From Streptomyces cinerochromogenes (GTDB lineage: Bacteria > Actinomycetota > Actinomycetes > Streptomycetales > Streptomycetaceae): a DNA stretch of 64,000 bases. A program made the position numbers and the translations under genes. Below the pieces are notes generated by a model. It was given only the letters and a program-made list of their open reading frames with translations, was not told the DNA's origin and did not search any database. The stretch is from positions 357,716 to 421,715 of the forward strand of contig NZ_BMRM01000007.1 in NCBI RefSeq assembly GCF_014648635.1, written 5' to 3'. Shown one piece after another: positions 43,357-51,368 of this stretch (the first letter of the stretch is position 1; each line of letters begins with the position of its first letter).

Positions 43357-44898
43357 TCAGTAGTCGGGCAGGTCCTCGTTGTCCTGGGTGGTCGTCGAGG
43401 CCGTGCCCGTCGGAGCCCGGCCCGCCGTGTCCCGGTACCCGGGCAGACGGCGCACCAACTCGTGGAACTGCGACCATTCTCGTTCACTGGCCAGCCGTAC
43501 GGAGGCGATCTCGCGGGCGAACCTCTGTTCCTGCCGTCCGGCGATGTGGTTGCGCAGCACCAACTGCACCGAGCCGGTCAGTGAGCCGCTCACCGTGAGC
43601 GGCAGGACCGTACCGGCCACCTGCCAGATCTCGTTGCCGCTGACGGCGGTGAACACGGCCGCGCCCACGGTGACGACGACCTCGACCACCGGGCGCCAGG
43701 GGGCCGGCCGGGCCTGCCGGCGCTCCCGCGCGAGCCGGAGGATCTCCGAGTTGAGGCGGACGTAGGAGTCGAAGACCTGCCCGACGCCGTCGTGGAACGT
43801 CTCCGGTGCGGCGGTCAGCGCCCCGAAGGCCTTGATGTAGGCGTTCCAGGCGGGGGTCTGCCGCAGCCGCCAGATGTCGTGCAGCGTCAGGTCGTTCACC
43901 GCCTGGGGGGTCAGACGGTCCTGCACGACGGCGAAGGTCTGCTGCCGCAGGAACGTCAGCAGCTGTTCCGGGTCCTGCACGACACCGACGGTGGCGGACG
44001 TGGCCTCGCGGGCCTCCTGCAGCACCACGCGGCGCAGGCTGCCGACGGGGGTCAGGGGGTAACGCCCCAGGGCGTCGGCCAGGTTGACGTTGTATATGAG
44101 GTCCAGGAGCTGCTTTATCTCCGCCGCGAAGGGCTTGCCGCGGTCGTATCTGCCCTCGGCCACGTTCGTGCCCGGGACGGTCACGAACTCCTCGTAGAGG
44201 GTGTTGCGCACGACCGGCTGTCTGCGCACGCTGAGGCCGTTGCTGAACGCGACCACCTCACCGAGCCGTTCGCCGAACCGGTCCGTGTCCTCGCGCGCCA
44301 CTCCGACCTGCGCGGCGAGGATGTCGATGTCCTTGGCCGTGAGTCCCTGGACCTTCTCGGTGAACGGCTGGTAGAGGCGTACCCGGGTGCGGTCCCTGTT
44401 CTCCTGGTCGCCGGCGGAGTCGTCCCAGGACATGCGCACACAGCGCACCCGGTCGCTCGCGGACATCCCGGCCAGCGTCTCCTGCCAGGCGGTGAACCCG
44501 TCGCGCCGCAGGTGGAGGTGGCCGGGCGGTTCCTCCGCCGGGTGGCGTTCGCGCAGCAGGAAGGGGACGATCGCTCCCGAGGCGAGCAGCTTCCGGTGTG
44601 CCGCGCGGGCCTCCCCCTCCTCGGCGAGGTCACGGCTGATCGCGTCGTTGTTGTAGAAGTAGGCGCGGTTGACCACCACTTGGCTGGCGTTGATGAGGCT
44701 GCGGAAGTACTCGGCCCGCACCTCCCGCACGCGCCGGTGGTCGACCTGGTCCAGGGACTCGCCGCGCTCGATCATCTCCCTGGCGAGCTGCGCGGGCACC
44801 CACTGGTTGTCCAGCGACTGGGCGATCACGGCGCCCGGATCCAGCTGTTCGGGCCGGATCGGCGACATCAGGCTGTCACTGCGGTCGTCGTCAGTCAT
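43357..44898 (-). CDS. Unrecognised 513-residue protein with C-terminal membrane segments
   Basis: I do not recognise this family. The N-terminal part (1-110) has helical segments with REMIERGESLDQVDHRRVREVRAEYFRSL-type sequence. The middle (110-390) is mixed and soluble-looking. At about 407-460 two hydrophobic segments occur (VVEVVVTVGAAVFTAV and a second ending SGSLTGSVQLVL), followed by a basic helix and an acidic Thr-rich tail. The hydrophobic pair near the end suggests a membrane-tethered cytoplasmic protein. It stands alone between a Nudix gene and a siderophore synthetase, 48 and 106 bases from them. Confidence 0.7.
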   Translation of the reverse strand: MTDDDRSDSLMSPIRPEQLDPGAVIAQSLDNQWVPAQLAREMIERGESLDQVDHRRVREVRAEYFRSLINASQVVVNRAYFYNNDAISRDLAEEGEARAAHRKLLASGAIVPFLLRERHPAEEPPGHLHLRRDGFTAWQETLAGMSASDRVRCVRMSWDDSAGDQENRDRTRVRLYQPFTEKVQGLTAKDIDILAAQVGVAREDTDRFGERLGEVVAFSNGLSVRRQPVVRNTLYEEFVTVPGTNVAEGRYDRGKPFAAEIKQLLDLIYNVNLADALGRYPLTPVGSLRRVVLQEAREATSATVGVVQDPEQLLTFLRQQTFAVVQDRLTPQAVNDLTLHDIWRLRQTPAWNAYIKAFGALTAAPETFHDGVGQVFDSYVRLNSEILRLARERRQARPAPWRPVVEVVVTVGAAVFTAVSGNEIWQVAGTVLPLTVSGSLTGSVQLVLRNHIAGRQEQRFAREIASVRLASEREWSQFHELVRRLPGYRDTAGRAPTGTASTTTQDNEDLPDY

Positions 44899-45004
44899 CT
44901 GCTGCTCTCGAAACTCTCGGGTCCTGGCTGGCTCAACAGGGGTACACCGCAGGACGCCGAAGCGGACGACAACGGTTCTTTCGGCCAGGGAACATGACGC
45001 AAAA

Positions 45005-46543
45005 TCAGCCCTGTCCCGGGGCCGGTACAGCGCGGGGATGAGGAAGATTCGTCCATATGTCCCCGCTCCGGTCGGGTGACAGGCGCATCAGCGTCAGCGC
45101 CTTCGCGGGAAGCGGGCCGTCACGCAGGGAGGTCAGGTCCGGGCCGGGCGGCAGATCGGGCAGGGCGGCCCGCAGCGCCGTGGCCAGGGCCGGCCCCGAG
45201 CCCGCCGTGGCCGCCAGTGCTCCCGCCACCAGGGAGCCGAACAGCTTGCGGCGCAGCGTGGATTCGTCGTCGGTGACCAGGCGGCCGGTGAGGGCGGGCG
45301 GGGTGATGCCGTGGCGGGCCAGGCGGGCGGGGCTGACGCGGATGTCGGCCAGGTCGCGGTAGACCAGGCGCAGCGGGGTGCCGTCGGCCGACAGGACGGC
45401 CAGGAGGTTCTGGCCGTGGGCCTCCAGGGCCACGCCGAGGTCCAGCAGGCGCAGGCCCACGGTGAGCGCCAGCCGGGTGAACGCGGTCAGCCAGGCGGGG
45501 GAGCCGGGCAGGGAGGTGGTGGCGAGGGCGGCCACGGGCACGACGTGCTCACCCGGTCCCGCGTACACCTCGGGCGGCTCCCGCAGCAGGGCGGCCAGGC
45601 CGGGGGAGCCGGCCGTGGCCGCGCCCAGGGTGCGGGTGACGTGCAGGAGGCCGTCGGTGCGTGCCGCCAGTTCCCCGGCGAAGTCCGACAGGGTCGCGGC
45701 GGACCGTACCGAGTACACGGAGATGTCCCGCACCGAGGAGGTCAGCCGGGCGCTGAGGGCCGTCTTCACGTGCGGACCGCCGGGCAGCGCCAGGGTGCGC
45801 AGGGACATCAGCGGGCGGGCCGGGCGCCAGGGGTCGTACGAGCGCCTCAGCACGTGCTCGGCCTGCCAGGGATGGACCGGCAGCAGGAGGTGGTCGCCGT
45901 CGCGGAGTTCGGCGGGCCAGTCGCCGGTCAGCAGGCAGTCGGCCTCCGGTACGGGTACGGTCCCCAACCGCACCACCGGGCCGTGCTCGGGGCCGTACGC
46001 CAGCTGGTCCGCGACCGAGAAGCCGGGCCGGGAACGGCAGTTGGGGTGGTACGGGTGCCCGTCGACCACCCGCTGCTCCCACTCCCAGTCCGTCCGCCGG
46101 CCTTCGGCCGACGGGACCTTTGCCGGCCACTCCTTCGGGTGATCCGCGCCGGCCCGGGACAGCGCCAGCGAGGCCGTGCTGTGCGCGAGTTCCGCCGCGA
46201 ATGCGGGCCCGTGCGGCACCCCGAGCGCCGTCATCAGCCGCGCCGGATCGTCGTACCGTTCCCGGTCCAGTCGTACGGCGGTGACGTACGCGCCGGTGGC
46301 GTACGGGTCCGCGTGCGGCCCGTGCAGGGTCCGGCCGTCGGCCAGGCGCAGGGCGAGGGAGTGCGCCCCGGACACCCGGCCGGTGAGCCAGGGCAGCGGC
46401 TCATGGGCCAGCGCCCGCCACAGCCGGGTCAGCACGGCGGCGCGGGCACCGGGCAGCTCGGAGGTGTACCGGGACAGCAGACCGGGCCGGACGGCGGCCA
46501 GCTCCTCGGCGATCTGGGACTCGGCGGCGGGGGGACGGTGCAC
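45005..46543 (-). CDS. NIS siderophore synthetase, IucA/IucC family (minus-strand partner)
   Basis: About 512 residues from GTG 46543, which has GAGGAG 7 bases upstream; ATG 46597 is an in-frame alternative. IucA/IucC motifs: KVPSAEGRRTDWEWEQRVVDGHPYHPNCRSRPGF, with the conserved HPxHPxxKxR-like segment, LLLPVHPWQAEHVL, KTALSARLTSSVRDI, EAHGQNLLAVL and RDLADIR. The family adenylates a carboxylate such as citrate or succinate and joins it to an amine or alcohol. It is divergent from a second synthetase; two such enzymes usually act in sequence on one siderophore. Confidence 0.88.
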   Translation of the reverse strand: MHRPPAAESQIAEELAAVRPGLLSRYTSELPGARAAVLTRLWRALAHEPLPWLTGRVSGAHSLALRLADGRTLHGPHADPYATGAYVTAVRLDRERYDDPARLMTALGVPHGPAFAAELAHSTASLALSRAGADHPKEWPAKVPSAEGRRTDWEWEQRVVDGHPYHPNCRSRPGFSVADQLAYGPEHGPVVRLGTVPVPEADCLLTGDWPAELRDGDHLLLPVHPWQAEHVLRRSYDPWRPARPLMSLRTLALPGGPHVKTALSARLTSSVRDISVYSVRSAATLSDFAGELAARTDGLLHVTRTLGAATAGSPGLAALLREPPEVYAGPGEHVVPVAALATTSLPGSPAWLTAFTRLALTVGLRLLDLGVALEAHGQNLLAVLSADGTPLRLVYRDLADIRVSPARLARHGITPPALTGRLVTDDESTLRRKLFGSLVAGALAATAGSGPALATALRAALPDLPPGPDLTSLRDGPLPAKALTLMRLSPDRSGDIWTNLPHPRAVPAPGQG

Positions 46544-46672
46544 GGTCGGCTCCTCGGGTACGCGGGGCACGGCACGATTGTCCGGGACGACAGCCATACT
46601 GATCGTCACCGGCTCCCGCGGAGCGCACCCGGGGTGCGCGGGGAAGACCGCGGGCCCCTGGACGAAGAACGA

Positions 46673-48196
46673 ATGGATCGCGTGGACCTCACACCCCCCA
46701 CCGGCGCCGGCCGCACACCTCCCACCGGCGCGGTAGGCCGCCGCGCCGACGCCTACGCGGCCGCCCCCCTGCTCAACTGCCTGCTGCGGGAGGTGGCCGA
46801 GCCGCTCCCGGGCACCGGGGACCGCCGCGTCCACCGGCTGCCGGACGGCCGGCTGCTGCGGGTGCGCGCCGGGCGGCGCCCCACCGACCCGGAGGTGTAC
46901 ACGGACGGCGCCTGGCGCCGGATCGGCCACCCGGAGCTGGTGAAGCTGGTCGCCGAGGAGCTGCGCCGGCACACCGGGCTGCCCGGCGGCGACCTGCCCG
47001 CCGAGATGATCGACAGCCGGGAGGCGGTCGCCGCCCTGCTCACCGCCCGCGCCCACGCCACGCCACCCGCCGACCCGTATCTGCGGTCCGAGCAGTCCCT
47101 GCTCACCGGCCACCCCCACCACCCGGCACCCAAGGCCCGCGGCGGCGGGCCGGCCGCGTCCTGGCTGCCGTACGCCCCCGAGGCCCACGCCCGCTTCCCG
47201 CTGGTGCTGCTCGGCGTCCGCGAGGACCAGGTGGCCGAGGAGGGCGACACCCGGGCCCTGGACGCCCTCGGCACCGCCCCGCCCGGCTACCGGCTGCTGC
47301 CCGCCCACCCCTGGCAGCTCGATCTCGTCGCCCGCGACCTCGCGCCCGCGTTCGCCGACGGCCGGCTGCTGCGGCTCGGTACGACCGGGTTCGACACCTG
47401 GCCGACGGCCGCGGTCCGCACGGTGTACGAGCCGCGCCGCGACCTGTTCCTGAAGTTCAGCCTGGACGTCCGCATCACCAACGACATCCGCCGGCTCTGG
47501 CGTCACGACCTGGGCGGACTCCGCCGTACCGACACGGCCGCCGCGGACGCCTTCGCCGCGATGGGCCCGCCCGCGGCCTGGCTCAGCGACCGGGGCTACC
47601 GCACCGCCGCCTTCGCCTTCGAACAGCTGGCGGTCCTGGTCCGCGACGGACTGCGCGGCCACCTGCTGCCGGGCGCCACCCCGCTGCTCGCCGCGGGGCT
47701 CGCCGAGGGCTTCGAGGGCAGCCCGCTGGCCGCCGCCACCGACCCGGCCGGCTGGTGGGAGGCGTATCTGCGGCAGGTCGTGCCGCCCGCCCTGACCGCG
47801 TTCGACGCCCACGGGGTGGTGCTGGAGGCCCACCTGCAGAACACCCTCGTCGCCGTGGACGCGGCCGGCACGCCCGTGCAGGCACTGTTCCGGGACGCCG
47901 AGGGCGCCAAGCTGCTGCCGGACGTGACCCGGGCCGCCGGCTGGGAGCGGCTGGTGTACTGCCTGGTCGTCAACCACCTCACCGAGATCGCCGGAGCCCT
48001 CGCCGACCACCACCCCGGGTTCGACCCGTGGCCCGCCGCCCGCCGCGAACTCGCCCGGCACGACCTGCCCGAGATCCCCGCGCTGCTCACCGCGCCCACC
48101 CTGCCCGGCAAGACCAACCTGCTGCTGCGCTGGACCGGCGCGGACGGCGCGGACGCCCGCTATCTGCCCCTGCCGAACCCGCTGGCCGGCGCCTGA
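46673..48196 (+). CDS. NIS siderophore synthetase, IucA/IucC family (plus-strand partner)
   Basis: 507 residues from ATG 46673. Motifs: SEQSLLTGHPHHPAPKARGG, YRLLPAHPWQLDLV, FLKFSLDVRITNDIRRLW, VLEAHLQNTLVAV and a C-terminal VVNHLTEIAGAL / GKTNLLLRW region. It shares the family fold but only modest identity with the divergent synthetase, so the pair is not a recent duplication. Together they could make a citrate- or succinate-based hydroxamate or carboxylate siderophore. No transporter, monooxygenase or decarboxylase gene is adjacent. Confidence 0.88.
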   Translation: MDRVDLTPPTGAGRTPPTGAVGRRADAYAAAPLLNCLLREVAEPLPGTGDRRVHRLPDGRLLRVRAGRRPTDPEVYTDGAWRRIGHPELVKLVAEELRRHTGLPGGDLPAEMIDSREAVAALLTARAHATPPADPYLRSEQSLLTGHPHHPAPKARGGGPAASWLPYAPEAHARFPLVLLGVREDQVAEEGDTRALDALGTAPPGYRLLPAHPWQLDLVARDLAPAFADGRLLRLGTTGFDTWPTAAVRTVYEPRRDLFLKFSLDVRITNDIRRLWRHDLGGLRRTDTAAADAFAAMGPPAAWLSDRGYRTAAFAFEQLAVLVRDGLRGHLLPGATPLLAAGLAEGFEGSPLAAATDPAGWWEAYLRQVVPPALTAFDAHGVVLEAHLQNTLVAVDAAGTPVQALFRDAEGAKLLPDVTRAAGWERLVYCLVVNHLTEIAGALADHHPGFDPWPAARRELARHDLPEIPALLTAPTLPGKTNLLLRWTGADGADARYLPLPNPLAGA

Positions 48197-48214
48197 GCCG
48201 TACGCCGGGCGGCA

Positions 48215-48243
48215 TTGACACGCGTGCGGCGCGTTTCTATTTT
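48215..48243 (+). promoter_or_regulatory. Promoter of the LLM oxidoreductase gene
   Basis: TTGACA (48215-48220) and TATTTT (48238-48243) are 17 bases apart, the best match to a consensus promoter in this window. Confidence 0.75.
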
Positions 48244-48263
48244 GATGTTTCGCGAACAATCAA
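48242..48263. promoter_or_regulatory. 22-bp palindromic operator of the LLM gene
   Basis: TTGATGTTTCG and CGAACAATCAA form a palindrome matching at 9 of 11 positions, directly after the -10 box. A repressor bound here would block transcription. The MarR gene downstream is a candidate source. Confidence 0.65.
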
Positions 48264-48293
48264 AAACTGCACCGGACCGAAGGGCCTGAGACG

Positions 48294-49274
48294 TTGGACC
48301 GCTACGGAGTGACGATCCCCTTCAACACCGTTCCGCTGTCCGAACACCGGCGCGTCCTGGAGAGGCTCCCCGACCTCGGCTACACGGACGCGTGGACCGG
48401 TGAGGCCGCCGGTTACGACGGGTTCACCCCGCTCGCGCTGGCCGCCGCCTGGGCACCCTCCCTGCGGGTCGGCACCGGGGTGGTCCCCGTGCAGACGCGC
48501 GGACCCGCGCTGCTGGCCATGACGGTGGCGACACTGGCGGAGGCCGCACCGGGGCGGGTCGTCGTCGGGGTGGGGTCGTCCGGGCCCCCGTTCGTCACCC
48601 GGATCAACGGCATCCCCTTCGAGCACCCCTACCGCAAGGTCCGCGACACCGTGCGCTTCCTCAGGGCGGCACTGGCCGGGGAGCACGTGGCCGGGCACTT
48701 CGACTCGTTCACCATCGAGGGGTTCCGCCTCGGCTCCGTACCGCGGCCCGCGCCGCCCGTCATGATCGGTGCGCTCGGCCCGCAGATGCTGCGCCTCGCC
48801 GGCCGGGAGACCGACGGGCTGGTGACCAACTTCCTGACCGTGGACGACGTTCCCCGGGTGGTCGAGGCGATGGGGCCGGAGGGCAAGGCCAAGGAGGTCG
48901 TCGCGCGGCTCTTCGTCTGCCCCACCCGCAACCGTGCCTACGCCCGCGCCCAGGGGCGGGCCATGCTGGGCTCCATCCTCAACGCCCGCACCTACTCCGG
49001 CTTCCACGACTGGCTCGGCCGGGGCGACGTCCTGGCCGCCTCCCACCGGGCCTGGGCGGCGGGCGACTTCAGGGGTGCCGCGGCGGCCGTCCCGGACTGG
49101 CTCGTGGACGAACTCCTCGTCCACGGCGGCCCGGAGGAGTGCCGCGCGCACATCCAGCGCTACGTGGACGCCGGTGTGACCACTCCCCTCCTCGCCGTGA
49201 TCCCGGCACCGGAGTTCGGCGCCGGCCCCGAGGGCATGGCACGCACGCTGCAGGCCCTGGCGCCGGGGGCCTGA
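48294..49274 (+). CDS. LLM-class (luciferase-like) flavin or F420-dependent oxidoreductase
   Basis: 326 residues from TTG 48294; GTG 48309 is the alternative. A bacterial-luciferase-like TIM barrel: RYGVTIPFNT, GYTDAWTGEAAG, APSLRVGTGVVPVQTRGPALLAM, GRVVVGVGSSGP, HPYRKVRDTVRFLRAAL and PPVMIGALGPQMLRLAGRETDGLV. The pattern fits the F420-dependent group common in actinobacteria. The substrate is unknown. It has a near-consensus promoter with a palindromic operator, so expression is probably repressible. It converges with MarR. Confidence 0.87.
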   Translation: MDRYGVTIPFNTVPLSEHRRVLERLPDLGYTDAWTGEAAGYDGFTPLALAAAWAPSLRVGTGVVPVQTRGPALLAMTVATLAEAAPGRVVVGVGSSGPPFVTRINGIPFEHPYRKVRDTVRFLRAALAGEHVAGHFDSFTIEGFRLGSVPRPAPPVMIGALGPQMLRLAGRETDGLVTNFLTVDDVPRVVEAMGPEGKAKEVVARLFVCPTRNRAYARAQGRAMLGSILNARTYSGFHDWLGRGDVLAASHRAWAAGDFRGAAAAVPDWLVDELLVHGGPEECRAHIQRYVDAGVTTPLLAVIPAPEFGAGPEGMARTLQALAPGA

Positions 49275-49422
49275 CGGGGCGGCCGGGCGTCCCGGCCGGG
49301 CGGCCGGTGACTCGGCCGGACCGCCGGCGTCCGGCCGAACGGCCGGCACCCTGACCGGACCGCCGGTGGTCCGGCCGTCTCGGACGCCCGGCCAGGACGC
49401 CCGGCCGGCCGCCCGGTGCCGC
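49275..49422. repeat. GC-rich palindrome cluster between LLM and MarR genes
   Basis: Multiple CGGCCGG units occur, including two near-identical direct copies, GGCCGGACCGCCGGCGTCCG and ACCGGACCGCCGGTGGTCCG. Many nested hairpins are possible. It probably terminates both convergent transcripts. No coding signal. Confidence 0.6.
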
Positions 49423-49920
49423 CTACTTGACTTCGAGGATCTTGGCGACCAGCCGGGCCAGCGTCTTTCGCTCGGCGGGGGTGAGGGCCTGGAAGGCGCG
49501 GTCCAGCAGTCGCGGCACCCCGCTCTCGACCTCGGCCAGGGCGACCAGCCCCTCCGCGGTCAGCGTGATCGCGTTGGCCCTCCGGTCCTTGGGGTGCCGC
49601 TCGCGGCGTACCAGGCCCGAGTTCTCCAGGCCGTCGATGCAGCCCACCATCACGCTGCGGTCGATGCGCAGCTGCTCGCTCAGCTCCTGCTGCGAGCAGG
49701 GGCCCACGTCGCTGAGCATCTTCAGCACCAGGTGCTGGGCCGCGGTGACGTTGTACCCGGTGAGTTCGGCGTCGACGGCGCGGGCCACCACCGTGGTCGC
49801 CCGGCACAGCGCGATGTCCGGGCGGTCCATGGCCAGTGTGGCGAAGTAGCGCCGGCGGCTCGTGTCCTCGGCATCCCTGCTGGGCGAAGTGCGTCGGGTG
49901 CGTGGCGGGTTGGTGGTCAT
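49423..49920 (-). CDS. MarR-family transcriptional regulator
   Basis: 165 residues from ATG 49920, with GAGGAAG just upstream. MarR winged helix: YNVTAAQHLVLKMLSDVGPCSQQELSEQLRIDRSVMVGCIDGLENSGLVRRERHPKDRRANAITLTAEG spans the full domain at about 60-130. Such proteins usually respond to aromatic acids or antibiotics. The AT-rich region just upstream (about 49965-50000) may hold its operator. It lies between the LLM gene and the P450, so it could regulate either. Confidence 0.9.
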   Translation of the reverse strand: MTTNPPRTRRTSPSRDAEDTSRRRYFATLAMDRPDIALCRATTVVARAVDAELTGYNVTAAQHLVLKMLSDVGPCSQQELSEQLRIDRSVMVGCIDGLENSGLVRRERHPKDRRANAITLTAEGLVALAEVESGVPRLLDRAFQALTPAERKTLARLVAKILEVK

Positions 49921-50059
49921 AGGCTTCCTCGTCCCTGCACTTCCTCGCCATAGGAGGTGCCAAGAATGTTTGTGCAACTACATATAATGAACTCAACTCT
50001 AACGCCTCGCGGGTGATTCCACTCGGGCGGGCGGTGCCCGCCCGGTCGCGGCACGCGGC

Positions 50060-50107
50060 GGACCGGGGTGCGCGCGGGTGGTTCACACCCCGCGCGCACC
50101 CCGGTCC
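50060..50107. terminator. Terminator after the P450 gene
   Basis: A perfect 19-bp stem (GGACCGGGGTGCGCGCGGG / CCCGCGCGCACCCCGGTCC) with a 10-base loop begins 23 bases beyond the P450 stop. It is the longest hairpin in the window. Confidence 0.9.
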
Positions 50108-50129
50108 GTCCGGTGCCCCTGGCCAGGTC

Positions 50130-51332
50130 TCACCACTCCACGGGAAGGGCCCTGGGACGCAGCGTCAGCAGCCCGCCGACCCATTCCACCTGCTCGGCGG
50201 GGACGGCGAGGTGCAGCGAGGGCAGCCGCCGGGCCAGGGTGCCGAACGCGGCCTGGAGTTCCACGCGCGCGACACCCGCACCCGGGCAGTAGTGGTGGCC
50301 GTGCCCGAAGGCCAGGTGGGCGATGTCGGTGCGGGTGAGGTCGAGACGCTCGGGGTCGGACACCCGCCGGACGTCGCGCCCGGCCGCGTGCATCACGGGG
50401 ATGACCCCCTCGCCCTTGGCGACCCGGGTGCCGGCCAGTTCGACGTCCTCCGTGGCGATCCGCATGAAGCCGATCTCGGACGGGGGCGCGTAGCGCAGGA
50501 GTTCCTCCGTCGCCTGCGGCAGCAGATCGGGGTTGTCGGCGAGCAGCCGCCACTGGTCCTGGTGGCGCAGCAGCTGGAACAGGCCGCGCGAGATGGCGCT
50601 CACCGTGGTGTCGTGGCCCGCCACCAGCAGGTTGATGCCGAGCCAGACCAGCTCCCGCTCGTTCAGCCGGTCGTCGTCGTCACGGGCCGTGATCAGCGTG
50701 CTGAGCAGGTCCTCGCCCGGCTCCTCGCGGTGCCTGGCGACCAGCCCGGCGACGTACGCGGCGGACTCCTCGCGCGCGGCCAGCCGCTCCTCCGGCGTGT
50801 GCGCCGTGATGCTCACCAGCCGGTCGGTCCACCGCTGGAGCTTCTCCCGGTCCTCCACGGGAGCGCCGACCATCTCGCAGATGACCCAGACGGGCAGTAC
50901 GGCGGCGAAGTCGTGGTGCAGGTCGGCCGGGCGCGGCCCCTCGGCCAGCCGGTCGATCAGCTCGTTGGCGATCTGCTCGATCCTGGGCCGCCACAGCTCC
51001 GCCTTGCGCGGGGTGAAGGCGGGGGAGATGAGCCTGCGCAGCCGGGAGTGGTCCGGTCCCTCCTGGTTGAGGAGGTTGTAGGGGTTGTCCGAGAAGTCCT
51101 CACCGCTGACGGTGCGGACGGCCCCGGGCTCCCGCAGCGCCGCCCGGGACAGCCTGCGGTCGGACATCGCGGCCGACACCTCGTCGTAGCCGGTGACCAT
51201 CCAGGCGGTGTCGCCGCTGGGCAGCCGCACCTTGGTCACGGGGCACTTGGCGCGCAGCTCGGAGTATTCCTCCGGGGGCTCGCCGAGGGGGCCGAGCGGG
51301 AGCGGGTACTGCGGAAGTGTGTCGTCGGACAT
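50130..51332 (-). CDS. Cytochrome P450 monooxygenase
   Basis: 400 residues. P450 landmarks: I-helix oxygen-binding LLVAGHDTT, ExxR in EELLRYAPP, the PERLDLTR segment and the heme-binding loop FGHGHHYCPG with Cys349. Length and sequence fit the soluble bacterial class used in secondary metabolism. It lies 36 bases downstream of the acyltransferase and is probably in one transcript with it and the LuxR regulator, divergent from the lyase operon. It probably oxidises the pathway's product or intermediate. Confidence 0.93.
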   Translation of the reverse strand: MSDDTLPQYPLPLGPLGEPPEEYSELRAKCPVTKVRLPSGDTAWMVTGYDEVSAAMSDRRLSRAALREPGAVRTVSGEDFSDNPYNLLNQEGPDHSRLRRLISPAFTPRKAELWRPRIEQIANELIDRLAEGPRPADLHHDFAAVLPVWVICEMVGAPVEDREKLQRWTDRLVSITAHTPEERLAAREESAAYVAGLVARHREEPGEDLLSTLITARDDDDRLNERELVWLGINLLVAGHDTTVSAISRGLFQLLRHQDQWRLLADNPDLLPQATEELLRYAPPSEIGFMRIATEDVELAGTRVAKGEGVIPVMHAAGRDVRRVSDPERLDLTRTDIAHLAFGHGHHYCPGAGVARVELQAAFGTLARRLPSLHLAVPAEQVEWVGGLLTLRPRALPVEW

Positions 51333-51368
51333 GCCGTGGGTTCCCTTCGGGCGGTCGGTGGGTGGGCG

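Noticed and set aside
46544..46672. DmdR/DtxR iron box between the NIS synthetases
   Set aside because: I read both strands for a TTAGGTTAGGCT-like 19-mer and found none; a degenerate site cannot be excluded by eye.
49921..50059. Defined MarR operator in the MarR promoter
   Set aside because: The AT-rich stretch around 49965-50000 has only weak partial symmetry, too poor to call a site.
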